From Allobosea vaviloviae (GTDB lineage Bacteria; Pseudomonadota; Alphaproteobacteria; Rhizobiales; Beijerinckiaceae), in the NCBI RefSeq assembly GCF_001298265.1, contig NZ_LGSZ01000009.1:1-64000 (forward strand): a stretch of DNA of 64,000 bases, given 5' to 3'. This document shows, in pieces, positions 10,623-18,266 of the stretch. Numbering within the stretch: the first letter of the stretch is position 1; each line of letters opens with the position of its first letter. The position numbers and the translations under genes were made by a program. The notes beneath the pieces were generated by a model, which was given only the letters and a program-made list of their open reading frames with translations, was not told the origin of the DNA and ran no database searches.

Positions 10623-10929
10623 CGGACAGTCCGGCTCTAGGGCGATATCCGCCATCGTCGCGGCTGCCGCGTTCAAATGCCAGTCCGAAATGGGATTCCG
10701 ACCTGCTTTCCAGGGCAGCCTGCCGCGCACCGAAATCAGGCGGTGTGCCTCATTGCTATGCGAATTTAGCGATCGTTAACGAAATGCGGCCGTATGCATG
10801 CTTTGAGTGCATATCACGCATCTGCGAAATCCTCTTCTCGCAAGTGCGAAATGATACCACTTTGGTCTCATAAGAGAACGAGGAAGCGACCGGGACTGTC
10901 CTTCGTTTCAATTGAGGAGATGGATCCCC
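10623..10929. other. Intergenic region with repeated TGCGAAAT motif
   Basis: This divergent gap holds the possible N-terminal extension of the M24 gene and the promoter of the small-protein gene at 10930. TGCGAAAT occurs twice (10823-10830 and 10845-10852), 22 bases apart or two helical turns, and TGCGA/TCGCA also form an inverted repeat (10823-10842). This could be an operator, but no known regulator motif is recognised. Confidence 0.35.
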
Positions 10930-11181
10930 ATGACCTATGTGCTGAACGATGCCTCCGTCCTGTCCGCGACCGAGGTGACCAAGACCGCCAAGACCGCGTC
11001 CGCCACCAATGGTCCGGGTTTCTGGCAGCGCCTCTACGCTGCGATGATCGAGAGCCGCCGCCGCTCGGCGCTTCGCGAGCTGCGTGCCCACTCCTTCCTG
11101 CTCAATGAGTCGGAGACGGTTCTGGGTGGCCTGTCGGCCGCGACGATCTCCACCGACGTCGCGCTGCCGTTCAACCGCTGA
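10930..11181 (+). CDS. Small basic protein with an SRRR motif, DUF1127-like N-terminal half
   Basis: The 83-residue product has no signal peptide or membrane segment. The middle, FWQRLYAAMIESRRR followed by ALRELRAH, resembles the W-x-x-hydrophobic...SRRR-x-A-x-x-E pattern of small Arg-rich alphaproteobacterial proteins related to DUF1127. The last third does not match that family. AGGAGA lies about ten bases before the ATG. Small proteins of this kind are often abundant and stress- or starvation-linked, but nothing here proves that. A second, 42-residue gene follows 97 bases downstream on the same strand. Confidence 0.7.
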   Translation: MTYVLNDASVLSATEVTKTAKTASATNGPGFWQRLYAAMIESRRRSALRELRAHSFLLNESETVLGGLSAATISTDVALPFNR

Positions 11182-11278
11182 GCCTTCGCCTGCCGGACCT
11201 GCGCGGCGAAACGCGCAGGGTTCTCTTCTGAAAATCCACCGCAGGCTTGAGCCGCGCGGAACACACAGGACAACCATC

Positions 11279-11407
11279 ATGATCGCCATCATCAAGCATA
11301 TCGTTGAAACTGTCGCCGATGCCGCCGCTTTCGCGTCCGCCGTCTGGCACGACGCCCGCTCGATGCAGGCCGACGCCGAAGCCAAGTACGGTCATCTCGG
11401 CTTCTGA
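11279..11407 (+). CDS. 42-residue small protein, partner of the preceding small gene
   Basis: The frame begins MIAIIKHIVETVADA and ends EAKYGHLGF. It has an amphipathic Ala-rich helix and a conserved-looking aromatic C-terminus. CAGGA lies eight bases before the ATG. Short proteins with the pattern IKHI.ETV.DA ... YGHLGF exist as unassigned alphaproteobacterial proteins in my recollection; I cannot name a family. It is likely cotranscribed with the 83-residue gene upstream, and a nested inverted repeat follows immediately. Confidence 0.6.
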   Translation: MIAIIKHIVETVADAAAFASAVWHDARSMQADAEAKYGHLGF

Positions 11408-11410
11408 TCC

Positions 11411-11554
11411 GTCAGGCGCGCTCCCGCGCCATGCCGGTCGCCTGACGCGGCTCTCTGCGCTTCCGGTGCTCAGGGACTTGATGTCCGCTCCGCTCCGGTT
11501 CTCGAAAGCCACGCCATCCGACTCGGCCTGACGCAGGATCGCATCCTGCCGAGT
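11411..11554 (+). terminator. Two strong hairpins between the small genes and prmA
   Basis: GTCAGGCG (11411-11418) pairs with CGCCTGAC (11439-11446), enclosing GGCGCG/CGCGCC. A second hairpin pairs ACTCG with CGAGT and GCAGGAT (11533-11539) with ATCCTGC (11543-11549). They separate two convergent transcription units. Neither has a clear T-run, so they may be bidirectional or Rho-assisted terminators. Confidence 0.45.
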
Positions 11555-11566
11555 GCCTATCGAATC

Positions 11567-11605
11567 TATCGAAGGTGGCGTGGCAATTATCGAAGGTGGC
11601 GTGGC
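11567..11605. repeat. 18-bp direct repeat overlapping the prmA stop codon
   Basis: TATCGAAGGTGGCGTGGC occurs at 11567-11584 and again at 11588-11605, with a 21-base offset. The second copy encodes the last residues of PrmA (PRHLR), so the first copy is a duplicated gene end just past the stop. Confidence 0.85.
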
Positions 11606-12534
11606 CTTGGGGCTGCGCCGCCTTTTTTCATGACCAGTGTCGCCCAGCCCTCGCGCAGCGACTGGCGGGCGAGATACAGGCCCTGATGCCGGTAGGTCGA
11701 GACGACGCCGGCAACGTCCATTGCGAGCAGGCCCGAGAGGATGACGGTGCCGTCGTCCGAGAGCGCGCGTGCGATCGACGGCGCGAGACGCTTCAGCGGG
11801 CCGGCCAGGATGTTGGCGAAGACCAGGTCGAAATGCCCGGGCCGGTTCGCCTTGCCGTGGCGCAGGCCCGGCGCGACGTAGAGATCGAGCCCATGGGGCG
11901 CATGGTTGACGCGGGCGTTGTGCGCGGCGACCTCGACCGCAACGGCGTCGATATCGCCGGCGACGACCTTGCGCTTGATCTGCTTGGCCAGCGCCAAGGC
12001 GAGGATGCCCGTGCCGGTGCCGACATCGATGGCGTGGCGCGGGCGACGGCGCTTCAGCTCGGCGTCGAGCGCCAGCAGGCAGCCCGCCGTGGTGCCGTGA
12101 TGGCCTGTCCCGAAGGCGAGCGCGGCTGGAATCTCGATGCCGACATCGTTGACGCGCACGGCCTTCCGGTCATGCTCGCCATGGACGAGGACCCGCCCGG
12201 CGCGCACCGGCTGCAGCCCGTCCAGGCTCGCCGCGACCCAGTCCTGCTGGTTGACCGTGGCGAAGGGCGTGGTGTCGACGACATCGCCGACGATCGGCCG
12301 GAGCATGTCGCGCACGGCCTCCTCGTCGGGATGGGTAGCGAAATAGATCTCGACCTTCCACGGCGCGTTCAGCGAGAGCGTGGTCACGCCGGTCTCGATC
12401 TCGAAGGCCGAGATCGCGGTTTCCGTGGGGTCGAAGACCTCGCCCAGAAGCTCGGTCAGCGCGCGCGCCTTTTCGCCCGAGGTGGAGAGTTCGAGGACGG
12501 TCGCGACCGTCGATGGCAGAAGACCTTCACGCAT
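11587..12534 (-). CDS. prmA: Ribosomal protein L11 methyltransferase
   Basis: PrmA trimethylates lysines and the N-terminus of ribosomal protein L11 using S-adenosylmethionine. The 315-residue protein has an N-terminal substrate-recognition domain and a class I methyltransferase domain. The SAM-binding motif is IDVGTGTGILALALAK, preceded by the family motif FGTGHHGTT and followed by NILAGPLKRLAP, which corresponds to the NPPY-like loop. The ATG at 12534 gives the usual length. The C-terminus coincides with an 18-bp direct repeat whose extra copy lies beyond the stop. Confidence 0.95.
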   Translation of the reverse strand: MREGLLPSTVATVLELSTSGEKARALTELLGEVFDPTETAISAFEIETGVTTLSLNAPWKVEIYFATHPDEEAVRDMLRPIVGDVVDTTPFATVNQQDWVAASLDGLQPVRAGRVLVHGEHDRKAVRVNDVGIEIPAALAFGTGHHGTTAGCLLALDAELKRRRPRHAIDVGTGTGILALALAKQIKRKVVAGDIDAVAVEVAAHNARVNHAPHGLDLYVAPGLRHGKANRPGHFDLVFANILAGPLKRLAPSIARALSDDGTVILSGLLAMDVAGVVSTYRHQGLYLARQSLREGWATLVMKKGGAAPRPRHLR

Positions 12535-12624
12535 GGGCTGCGCTTAGCAGGCCCGCCGGCGGTTGTCATGACCCGCCGGCGGGGGAGGCTGTGATGGCGG
12601 GGCTCACCCTCCCATCACGGGTCC

Positions 12625-13371
12625 TCAGTATTCGCGCGAGGCCAGGGCTCCGAACAGGGTCTCGAGCTGTCCGTTCTCCGCCGCGAAGCGCAGCGGCTTG
12701 CAGCGCTCGACGATGACCTCTCCCGAGGCGGGGGCGGCTTCGAGGATCGCCATCACCTCGTCGATGAAGGCGGCGAGCGGCATGGCATCGGGATCGACCG
12801 CCTGCTGCGGGCCGAGAAGCTCGGTCTGCACGTAAGGCGGCGCGATCTCGATGACCTCGACCGGGCTGTCCTTGAGCTGATGGCGCAGGGCCATCGACCA
12901 GGAGTGGATCGCCGCCTTGGTGGCGGAGTAGGTCGGGGTCGCGGCCAGCGGGACGAAGGCCAGCCCCGACGAGACCGTGACGAGCGAGGCGCGCGGCTGC
13001 GCCAGCAGATGCGGCAGCAGCGCCGCGGTCAGACGGATCGGGCCGAGCAGATTGGTCGCGATCGTCTCCTCGGCGGTGGGCAGGTCGATCCGCTGCTCCG
13101 GCCGCATGATGCCGGCATTGTTGATGACGACATTGAGCGCCGGAAAGCGCTCGATGGCCTGCCTCGCGAAGGCCGCGATATCGGCGCCGTCCTGGATGTC
13201 GAGCAGCATCGACTCCATGCCGGGATTGGCCTGCGTGACCTCGTCGAGCACGCGCTCGCGGCGGCCGGCGATGATGATGGTGTTGCCCTTGGCCTGCAGC
13301 GCCTCGGCGAGGCCCCGGCCGATGCCCGAGCCGCCGCCGGTGATGAGAATGGTGTTGCCGGTGATGTTCAT
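12625..13371 (-). CDS. Short-chain dehydrogenase/reductase, DltE-like
   Basis: The 248-residue enzyme is a classical NAD(P)-dependent SDR. The nucleotide-binding motif is TGGGSGIG near residue 12, the structural NNAG is present (VINNAGIM), and the catalytic Ser-Tyr-Lys set appears as VSSGLAF and YSATKAA. It most resembles the DltE-like subgroup by pattern, though DltE's role in D-alanylation is not implied. The substrate is unknown. The gene is divergent from an HxlR regulator, separated by 118 bases, a common pairing in which the regulator represses the reductase and responds to electrophiles or quinones. Confidence 0.92.
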   Translation of the reverse strand: MNITGNTILITGGGSGIGRGLAEALQAKGNTIIIAGRRERVLDEVTQANPGMESMLLDIQDGADIAAFARQAIERFPALNVVINNAGIMRPEQRIDLPTAEETIATNLLGPIRLTAALLPHLLAQPRASLVTVSSGLAFVPLAATPTYSATKAAIHSWSMALRHQLKDSPVEVIEIAPPYVQTELLGPQQAVDPDAMPLAAFIDEVMAILEAAPASGEVIVERCKPLRFAAENGQLETLFGALASREY

Positions 13372-13489
13372 CGCTTGTGTCCTTTCGCGATCGCGCTTTC
13401 GTGGTTGCGCCGGACACAGCTAGGGTCGATGCTCTCCAAACGAAAGAAGGCACTTGAAAGTTCTATACGCACTAAAAGGAGAGTGTCCG

Positions 13490-13909
13490 ATGCCGACGAT
13501 CCGTGAAGCCGTGGCGGCCATGCAGACGCAAGGCGGGCTGATGCATATCGAGGTCAGTCCGGAGGTCGATGCCCTGGTGCGCGACGTCATCGGCCAGGTC
13601 GCCGACAAATGGACCATGCTGATCCTGGAGGCGCTGGAGGAGCACGGTACGCTGCGATTCACGCAGGTGGGCCGCATCGTCGGGGGCATCAGCCAGAAGA
13701 TGCTGACCAAGACGCTGCGGCAGATGGAATGCGACGGCCTCATCACGAGGAAGGTCCATCCGGTGATCCCGCCGCATGTCGAGTACACGATGACGGAGAT
13801 CGGGCGCGAACTGACGGCGGCGTTCTGCGGGGTCTGGGTCTGGGCGGAGACCTATCACGCGCAGGTCGAGGCGGCGCGGGCGGCGTTCAAGGCGAGGGAG
13901 GGGCGGTGA
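13490..13909 (+). CDS. HxlR family winged-helix transcriptional regulator
   Basis: The 139-residue protein carries the HxlR domain: VADKWTMLILEAL, then GTLRFTQVGRIVGGISQKMLTKTLRQMECDGL, which forms the helix-turn-helix and wing. There is no N-terminal cysteine of the kind used for redox sensing in HypR-type members. GGAGAG lies six bases before the ATG at 13490, so I prefer it over a TTG 36 bases upstream. It is divergent from the SDR gene and is the likely regulator of that gene, possibly of itself as well. Confidence 0.92.
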   Translation: MPTIREAVAAMQTQGGLMHIEVSPEVDALVRDVIGQVADKWTMLILEALEEHGTLRFTQVGRIVGGISQKMLTKTLRQMECDGLITRKVHPVIPPHVEYTMTEIGRELTAAFCGVWVWAETYHAQVEAARAAFKAREGR

Positions 13910-13938
13910 GGGATGTCGGTTGCGTGCGGCACCGCGCC

Positions 13939-14053
13939 GTCATCCCGGGCGCAGCGAAGCGGAGACCCGGAATCCATGCCCGAACGCTTGCCGAAGGGCT
14001 TCAGGCATGGATCCCTGATCGGCGCCGCTGCGCGGCTTGTCCGGGATGACGGG
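13939..14053. repeat. Intergenic palindromic repeat, family B (copy 1)
   Basis: The element opens with GTCATCCCGGGC and closes with CCGGGATGACGG. It has an inner inverted pair, ATCCATGCC/GGCATGGAT. A related copy with the same ends and the same inner pair is at 62793-62896. It has the build of a REP/BIME-type extragenic element. Confidence 0.8.
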
Positions 14054-14063
14054 GAGGGGTGAC

Positions 14064-14234
14064 CTACCGCGCTTTCATCCCTTCGCAGCGCAGTTGATCG
14101 CGGCCTGGCTCATAGCGGCGCCGGTTGCCGTAGCGCATGTTCTTGTGATCGGCGCAGCAGCCATTGGCCTTGTTCGGCTTGCAAAGAAGGCAGCCGGCGC
14201 GGGCGCTTTTGGGGCGTTTGCGCTTGTGGTGCAT
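14064..14234 (-). CDS. 56-residue Cys-rich, Arg/Lys-rich protein
   Basis: The frame begins MHHKRKRPKSARAGCLLCKP and has five cysteines, two of them as CLLC and two adjacent as GCC, in a strongly basic protein. It starts after an excellent ribosome site, AGAGGTGATC, about six bases before the ATG. The CxxC-plus-basic build suggests a small zinc-binding, nucleic-acid-binding protein. Proteins opening MHxKRKRPK...AGCLxCKP occur widely in rhizobia in my recollection without assigned function. It is divergent from the HigBA-like pair 72 bases away. No enzyme motif is visible. It is easily missed because of its length. Confidence 0.75.
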   Translation of the reverse strand: MHHKRKRPKSARAGCLLCKPNKANGCCADHKNMRYGNRRRYEPGRDQLRCEGMKAR

Positions 14235-14248
14235 CAGACGATCACCTC

Positions 14249-14277
14249 TTTTGAATCGTGGTTCTTGGTGCTATAGA
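14249..14277 (+). promoter_or_regulatory. Candidate sigma-70 type promoter for the HigBA-like operon
   Basis: TTTTGA (14249-14254) and TATAGA (14272-14277) are separated by 17 bases and lie about 30 bases before the toxin start. The match is moderate. Confidence 0.4.
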
Positions 14278-14305
14278 CAGGCAGGGGCGAGGCCGTGTTC
14301 ACGGC

Positions 14306-14689
14306 ATGGGAGACGTATACAAATTCAAACCATTCGCACGCTACGCGCGCAAGGCGGGCATCAGCGACGCCATGCTTTGCCGCGCGGCGCAGGAGATCGA
14401 GGCTGGACGTGTCGATGCCGACCTTGGTGGAGGCGTCGTCAAACAGCGGGTGGCGCGGGACGGCGAAGGCCGGTCGGGAGGGTTTCGGACGATCGTGCTG
14501 TTTCGAGTGGGAACAAGTCTGTTCTTCATCCGTGGCTTCGCGAGGAACGAGCGAGACAACATCACGGCCGTTGAACTGACGCTGTTGAAGCAAGCCAGTG
14601 CGGTGACGCTGTCATTGCCGCCGGCCGCGATCCAGAAGGCTATTGCTGCCGGTGAGATCATCGAGATCGATTGCGGGGTTAGGTCATGA
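14306..14689 (+). CDS. RelE/HigB-like type II toxin (mRNA interferase family)
   Basis: The 127-residue protein contains the RelE/ParE-fold pattern of the PF06296-type toxins: FARKAGI-like FARYARKAGISDAML, then GGGVVKQRVAR, GFRTIVLFR and FFIRGFARNERDNI. Members usually cleave mRNA on the ribosome. The gene precedes, and overlaps by four bases (ATGA), an antitoxin with a helix-turn-helix. This toxin-first order is typical of HigBA and related pairs. The start at 14306 (MGDVYKFKPF) matches family N-termini; an upstream in-frame start at 14258 overlaps the likely promoter. Toxicity is inferred. Confidence 0.88.
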   Translation: MGDVYKFKPFARYARKAGISDAMLCRAAQEIEAGRVDADLGGGVVKQRVARDGEGRSGGFRTIVLFRVGTSLFFIRGFARNERDNITAVELTLLKQASAVTLSLPPAAIQKAIAAGEIIEIDCGVRS

Positions 14690-15012
14690 AACAAAAAGCG
14701 CTGAGGGCGCCGAGCAAGACGCTCGCCATCATCCATGAGACCATGAGCGGTCTTCACAAAGCCGGCGTGCTGGACCGCGAAACCATGCGGGAGTTCGACG
14801 CGAGCTGCCTCGCGCCGGTCGAAAAACTGGCACCCGACGACATCAAGTCCCTGCGTGAACGCGAGCGCATCTCGCAGCCGGTCTTCGCCCATTACCTGAA
14901 CGTCAGCAAAGGCACGATCAGTAAGTGGGAGCGCGGCGAGAAGACGCCGGACGGGGCGTCGCTGAAGCTGCTAAATCTGGTGAAACGGAAGGGGCTGGAG
15001 GGGATCATGTGA
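14686..15012 (+). CDS. HigA-like XRE-family antitoxin
   Basis: This 108-residue protein has an extended N-terminus and a C-terminal helix-turn-helix of the XRE type. The recognition region is ERISQPVFAHYLNVSKGTIS followed by KWERGEKTPDG. It should neutralise the preceding toxin and bind the operon promoter. The start overlaps the toxin stop. The arrangement, sizes and the KWERGEK.P motif are typical of HigA/NadS-like antitoxins. The convergent UvrD gene ends 18 bases downstream. Confidence 0.9.
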   Translation: MKQKALRAPSKTLAIIHETMSGLHKAGVLDRETMREFDASCLAPVEKLAPDDIKSLRERERISQPVFAHYLNVSKGTISKWERGEKTPDGASLKLLNLVKRKGLEGIM

Positions 15013-15030
15013 GGGGAACGTCAGCGTTCC

Positions 15031-17406
15031 TTACCCCGCCTTCTGCACAAAGCTATCCAGCACCATCTTCCGCCCGGCCTTGTCGAAATCCACCGTCAGC
15101 TTGTTGCCGTCGACGGATGCGACGGAGCCGTTGCCGAATTTGATGTGGAAGACGCGGGCACCGGTGTCGTAGGCCGATGAGCCTGAGGATTTGGCGGTGA
15201 GCTCGCCTTCGATCAGCATCGGGCCGCGCTGGCGGGCGCCTCCAAAATTGCTGCCGCCGAAGCCGCTGCCGCTTTCGGAAAAGCCCTGGCCTCCGCCACC
15301 CCTGGCCTTGTTCTCCTGGGCGCGCTGCCAGCCCGGCGTGTTGTAGGAGGAGCCGAAGCTTTCCATGCGGTCGAAGCGCGAGGCGCCGTAACCGCCCTGG
15401 CTGTAGTTCGACGCCGCCTGGACGACCTCGACATGCTCCTCGGGGAGTTCGTCGATGAAGCGGGAGGGCAGGTTGGACTGCCAGAGGCCGTGGATGCGGC
15501 GGTTCGAGGCGAAGTAGAGCTTCAGCCGCTTGCGGGCGCGGGTCAGACCGACATGGGCGAGGCGGCGTTCCTCTTCGAGGCCGGCGCGGCCGCTCTCGTC
15601 GAGGGCGCGCTGGTTGGGGAAGAGGCCTTCCTCCCAGCCGGGCAGGAACACCGTGTCGAACTCCAGCCCCTTGGCACCGTGCAGCGTCATGATCGAGACG
15701 CGCTCGGTCACGTCGCCATTGTCGGCGTCCATCACCAGCGAGACATGTTCGAGGAAGGCTGGCAGGTCGGGGAACTCGTCGAGCGAGCGCACCAGTTCCT
15801 TAAGGTTTTCAAGCCGGCCGGCCGCGTCGGCCGAACGGTCCTTCTGCCACATCTCGGTGTAGCCGCTCTCCTCCAGCACGAGTTCGGCGAGCTCGCCCTG
15901 GGGCATGTGCTCGGCTCTGCCCGACCAGCGGCCGAAGGCCTCGACCAGCTCGCGGAGCGCGGTGCGCGCCTTGGGCTTGAGCTCGTCGCTCTCGACGATG
16001 GCGCGGGCCGATTGCAGCAGCGAGAGCTGGCTGGCGCGGGCGTGGTTGTGCAGGATCTGGATAGTGGCGTCGCCGAGGCCGCGCTTGGGCACGTTGACGA
16101 TGCGCTCGAAGGCGAGATCGTCGGTGGCTGAGACGACGCAGCGCAGATAGGCCATGGCGTCACGGATTTCGGCGCGCTCGTAGAAGCGCGGGCCGCCGAT
16201 CACGCGATAGGGCACGCCGGTCTGGACGAAGCGCTCTTCTAGCTCGCGCATCTGAGCGGAGATGCGCACCAGCACGGCGATCTGCGAGAGATTGTCGCCC
16301 TTCGACTGCATCGCCTCGATCTCGTCGGTGATCAGGCGCGCCTCTTCCTGGCTGTCCCAGGCGCCGGTGATGGTGACCTTCTCGCCGGCCTCGTCCTCGG
16401 TGCGCAGGGTCTTGCCAAGACGGGTCTCGTTCTTGGCGATCAGCTTGGAGGCGGTGGCGAGGATATGCCCGGTCGAACGATAGTTGCGCTCCAGCCGGAC
16501 CACGGTGGCACCTGGAAAATCGTGCTCGAAGCGCAGGATATTGTCGACCTCGGCGCCGCGCCAGCCATAGATCGACTGGTCGTCGTCGCCGACGCAGGCG
16601 ATGTTGCGCCTCCCCTGGGCGAGCAGGCGCAGCCAGAGATACTGCGCGGTGTTGGTGTCCTGGTACTCGTCGACGAGGATGTAGCGGAAGCGCTCGTGAT
16701 AGGTTGCGAGCACGTCGGCATGCTCGCGAAACAGCGTCAGGCAGTGCAGCAGGAGATCGCCGAAATCGACGGCGTTCAGGCTCTTCAGCCGGTCCTGATA
16801 GGCGGCATAGAGCTTGCCGCCCTTGCCGTTGGCGAAGACGGCGGCCTCGCCCGGCGCGACGTCCTTGGGCGCCAGCCCGCGATTCTTCCAGGAGTCGATG
16901 AACCCCGCGAGCATCCGGCCGGGCCAGCGCTTTTCGTCGATGCCCTCGGCCGCGATCACCTGCTTCATCAGGCGGATCTGGTCGTCGGTGTCGAGGATGG
17001 TGAAGTCGGAGCGCAAATCGAGCAGCTCGGCGTGGCGGCGCAGGATCTTGGCCGAGATCGAGTGGAAGGTGCCGAGCCAGGGCATGCCCTCGGCCACGCC
17101 GCCGACGAGATGGGCGACACGCTCCTTCATCTCGCGCGCCGCCTTGTTGGTGAAGGTGACGGAGAGGATCTGCGAGGGATAGGCGCGGTTGGTCGCGATC
17201 AGATGGGCGATGCGGGTGGTGAGCACGCGGGTCTTGCCGGTGCCGGCGCCGGCCAGCACGAGCACCGGCCCGTCGGTGGCTTCGACCGCCTGGCGCTGCT
17301 CCGGGTTCAGCCCGGAAAGGTAGCTTGCGGCCTGCACGGCGGCTGCGCGCGCGGCGAGGCCGCCGGGGCGGGGCAGGGGGGCGGAGGTGGTGCTCGGGTC
17401 GGACAA
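15031..17406 (-). CDS. uvrD: UvrD/PcrA/Rep-type superfamily 1 DNA helicase
   Basis: This 791-residue helicase unwinds DNA 3' to 5' in nucleotide-excision and mismatch repair and removes recombinase from replication forks. Walker A is AGAGTGKT at residues 52-59. Other superfamily 1 motifs follow: GTFHSISAKILRR, DEYQDTN, GDDDQSIYGWRGA, and MTLHGAKGLEFDTVF with the late VGLTRARKRL. The region after about residue 680 is Gly/Ser-rich and ends in a small domain (VFHIKFGNGSV...) like the C-terminal Tudor-type domain of PcrA/UvrD. The family name uvrD is the alphaproteobacterial convention; PcrA-like is equally fair. Confidence 0.95.
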   Translation of the reverse strand: MSDPSTTSAPLPRPGGLAARAAAVQAASYLSGLNPEQRQAVEATDGPVLVLAGAGTGKTRVLTTRIAHLIATNRAYPSQILSVTFTNKAAREMKERVAHLVGGVAEGMPWLGTFHSISAKILRRHAELLDLRSDFTILDTDDQIRLMKQVIAAEGIDEKRWPGRMLAGFIDSWKNRGLAPKDVAPGEAAVFANGKGGKLYAAYQDRLKSLNAVDFGDLLLHCLTLFREHADVLATYHERFRYILVDEYQDTNTAQYLWLRLLAQGRRNIACVGDDDQSIYGWRGAEVDNILRFEHDFPGATVVRLERNYRSTGHILATASKLIAKNETRLGKTLRTEDEAGEKVTITGAWDSQEEARLITDEIEAMQSKGDNLSQIAVLVRISAQMRELEERFVQTGVPYRVIGGPRFYERAEIRDAMAYLRCVVSATDDLAFERIVNVPKRGLGDATIQILHNHARASQLSLLQSARAIVESDELKPKARTALRELVEAFGRWSGRAEHMPQGELAELVLEESGYTEMWQKDRSADAAGRLENLKELVRSLDEFPDLPAFLEHVSLVMDADNGDVTERVSIMTLHGAKGLEFDTVFLPGWEEGLFPNQRALDESGRAGLEEERRLAHVGLTRARKRLKLYFASNRRIHGLWQSNLPSRFIDELPEEHVEVVQAASNYSQGGYGASRFDRMESFGSSYNTPGWQRAQENKARGGGGQGFSESGSGFGGSNFGGARQRGPMLIEGELTAKSSGSSAYDTGARVFHIKFGNGSVASVDGNKLTVDFDKAGRKMVLDSFVQKAG

Positions 17407-17505
17407 GATCGGGGATGCTCGTGCGTGATTCGTTCACGGTCAATATAGGGCGGGACGGGCGCGATTGCGCCCCTTTGCCTGTGAACGGCGGTGGGCGAAG
17501 CCGGC

Positions 17506-17610
17506 GTCATGCTCGGGCGATGACCCGAGCATCCTTGACGGTGACGTTCCCTCACGGAGCATTGCCAGAGATTCTCGGGTCTGCGCTTCGCTCCGCCCGA
17601 GAATGACGCG
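17506..17610. repeat. Intergenic palindromic repeat, family A (copy 1)
   Basis: It opens GTCATGCTCGGG and closes CCGAGAATGACGCG, with a first hairpin CTCGGG/CCCGAG and a second half GAGATTCTCGGGTCTGCG. Further copies are at 43543-43629, 51865-51943 and 59597-59701. All lie between genes. Confidence 0.85.
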
Positions 17611-17626
17611 TAGGGCAGCCTCAGGC

Positions 17627-18061
17627 CTACGCCGGCGCGAAATCCATCGCGACGCCGTTGATGCAGTAGCGCAGGCCGGTCGGGGGCGGGCCGTCGGGAA
17701 AGACATGGCCGAGATGGCCGCCGCAATTGGCGCAATGCACCTCCGTGCGGACCATGCCGAACTTGCGGTCCTCGGTCGTGCCGACGGCATCGGCCAGCGG
17801 CTGGTCGAAACTGGGCCAGCCGGTGCCGCTCTCGAACTTCTTGCCGGAAATGAACAGGGGCTGGCCGCAGCCGATGCAGGAGAAGGTGCCGGCGCGCTTT
17901 TCGTAGTTCAAGGCGCAGGAGCCAGGCCGCTCGGTGCCATGGCCGCGCAGCACGCGGTACTGCTCCGGCGTGAGCTTCGCCCGCCATTCGGCGTCGGTCA
18001 GCTCATAGGGGAAGTGCTCCTCGGGTGCCTTTGCGCCGCCGAACATGCTCATCAGTCCCAT
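17627..18061 (-). CDS. msrB: Peptide-methionine (R)-S-oxide reductase
   Basis: MsrB reduces the R-sulfoxide of methionine in proteins, with thioredoxin as electron donor. The 144-residue protein has both zinc CxxC pairs (CIGCGQPLF and [10 protein letters not shown]) and the catalytic cysteine in [11 protein letters not shown]. The motif SGTGWPSF is also intact. There is no signal peptide, so it is cytoplasmic. The start at 18061 follows AAGGAGAG at five bases spacing. A longer frame from 18121 would add residues without coding character. It is divergent from btaA. Confidence 0.96.
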   Translation of the reverse strand: MGLMSMFGGAKAPEEHFPYELTDAEWRAKLTPEQYRVLRGHGTERPGSCALNYEKRAGTFSCIGCGQPLFISGKKFESGTGWPSFDQPLADAVGTTEDRKFGMVRTEVHCANCGGHLGHVFPDGPPPTGLRYCINGVAMDFAPA

Positions 18062-18220
18062 CGTGCTCTCCTTTCCGCAGCGCATCTGCGCCGGTCTGTC
18101 TGGATATGGCGATCCCGTCATGGAATGTCAGCGGGCGCCGGCCTGGAGCCCTGTCACGATTCCGGGGGCACCCGTCACAGGCACGGGCGGCACCGCCCGG
18201 TCCCTGCCGGTGCAGCTGGG

Positions 18221-18238
18221 CCGTCACCCAACCGTCAC
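18221..18238 (+). promoter_or_regulatory. PHO-box-like direct repeat upstream of btaA
   Basis: CCGTCAC occurs twice (18221-18227 and 18232-18238) with CCAA between, giving the 7-4-7, 11-base period of the PhoB consensus CTGTCAT-N4-CTGTCAT. Additional CTGTCAC and CCGTCAC units lie at 18151 and 18172. It ends 28 bases before the btaA start. Betaine lipid synthesis is known to be PhoB-controlled in Sinorhizobium, which fits. Confidence 0.65.
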
Positions 18239-18266
18239 GCGACTCCACTAGTCGGCTCGCCATCGA

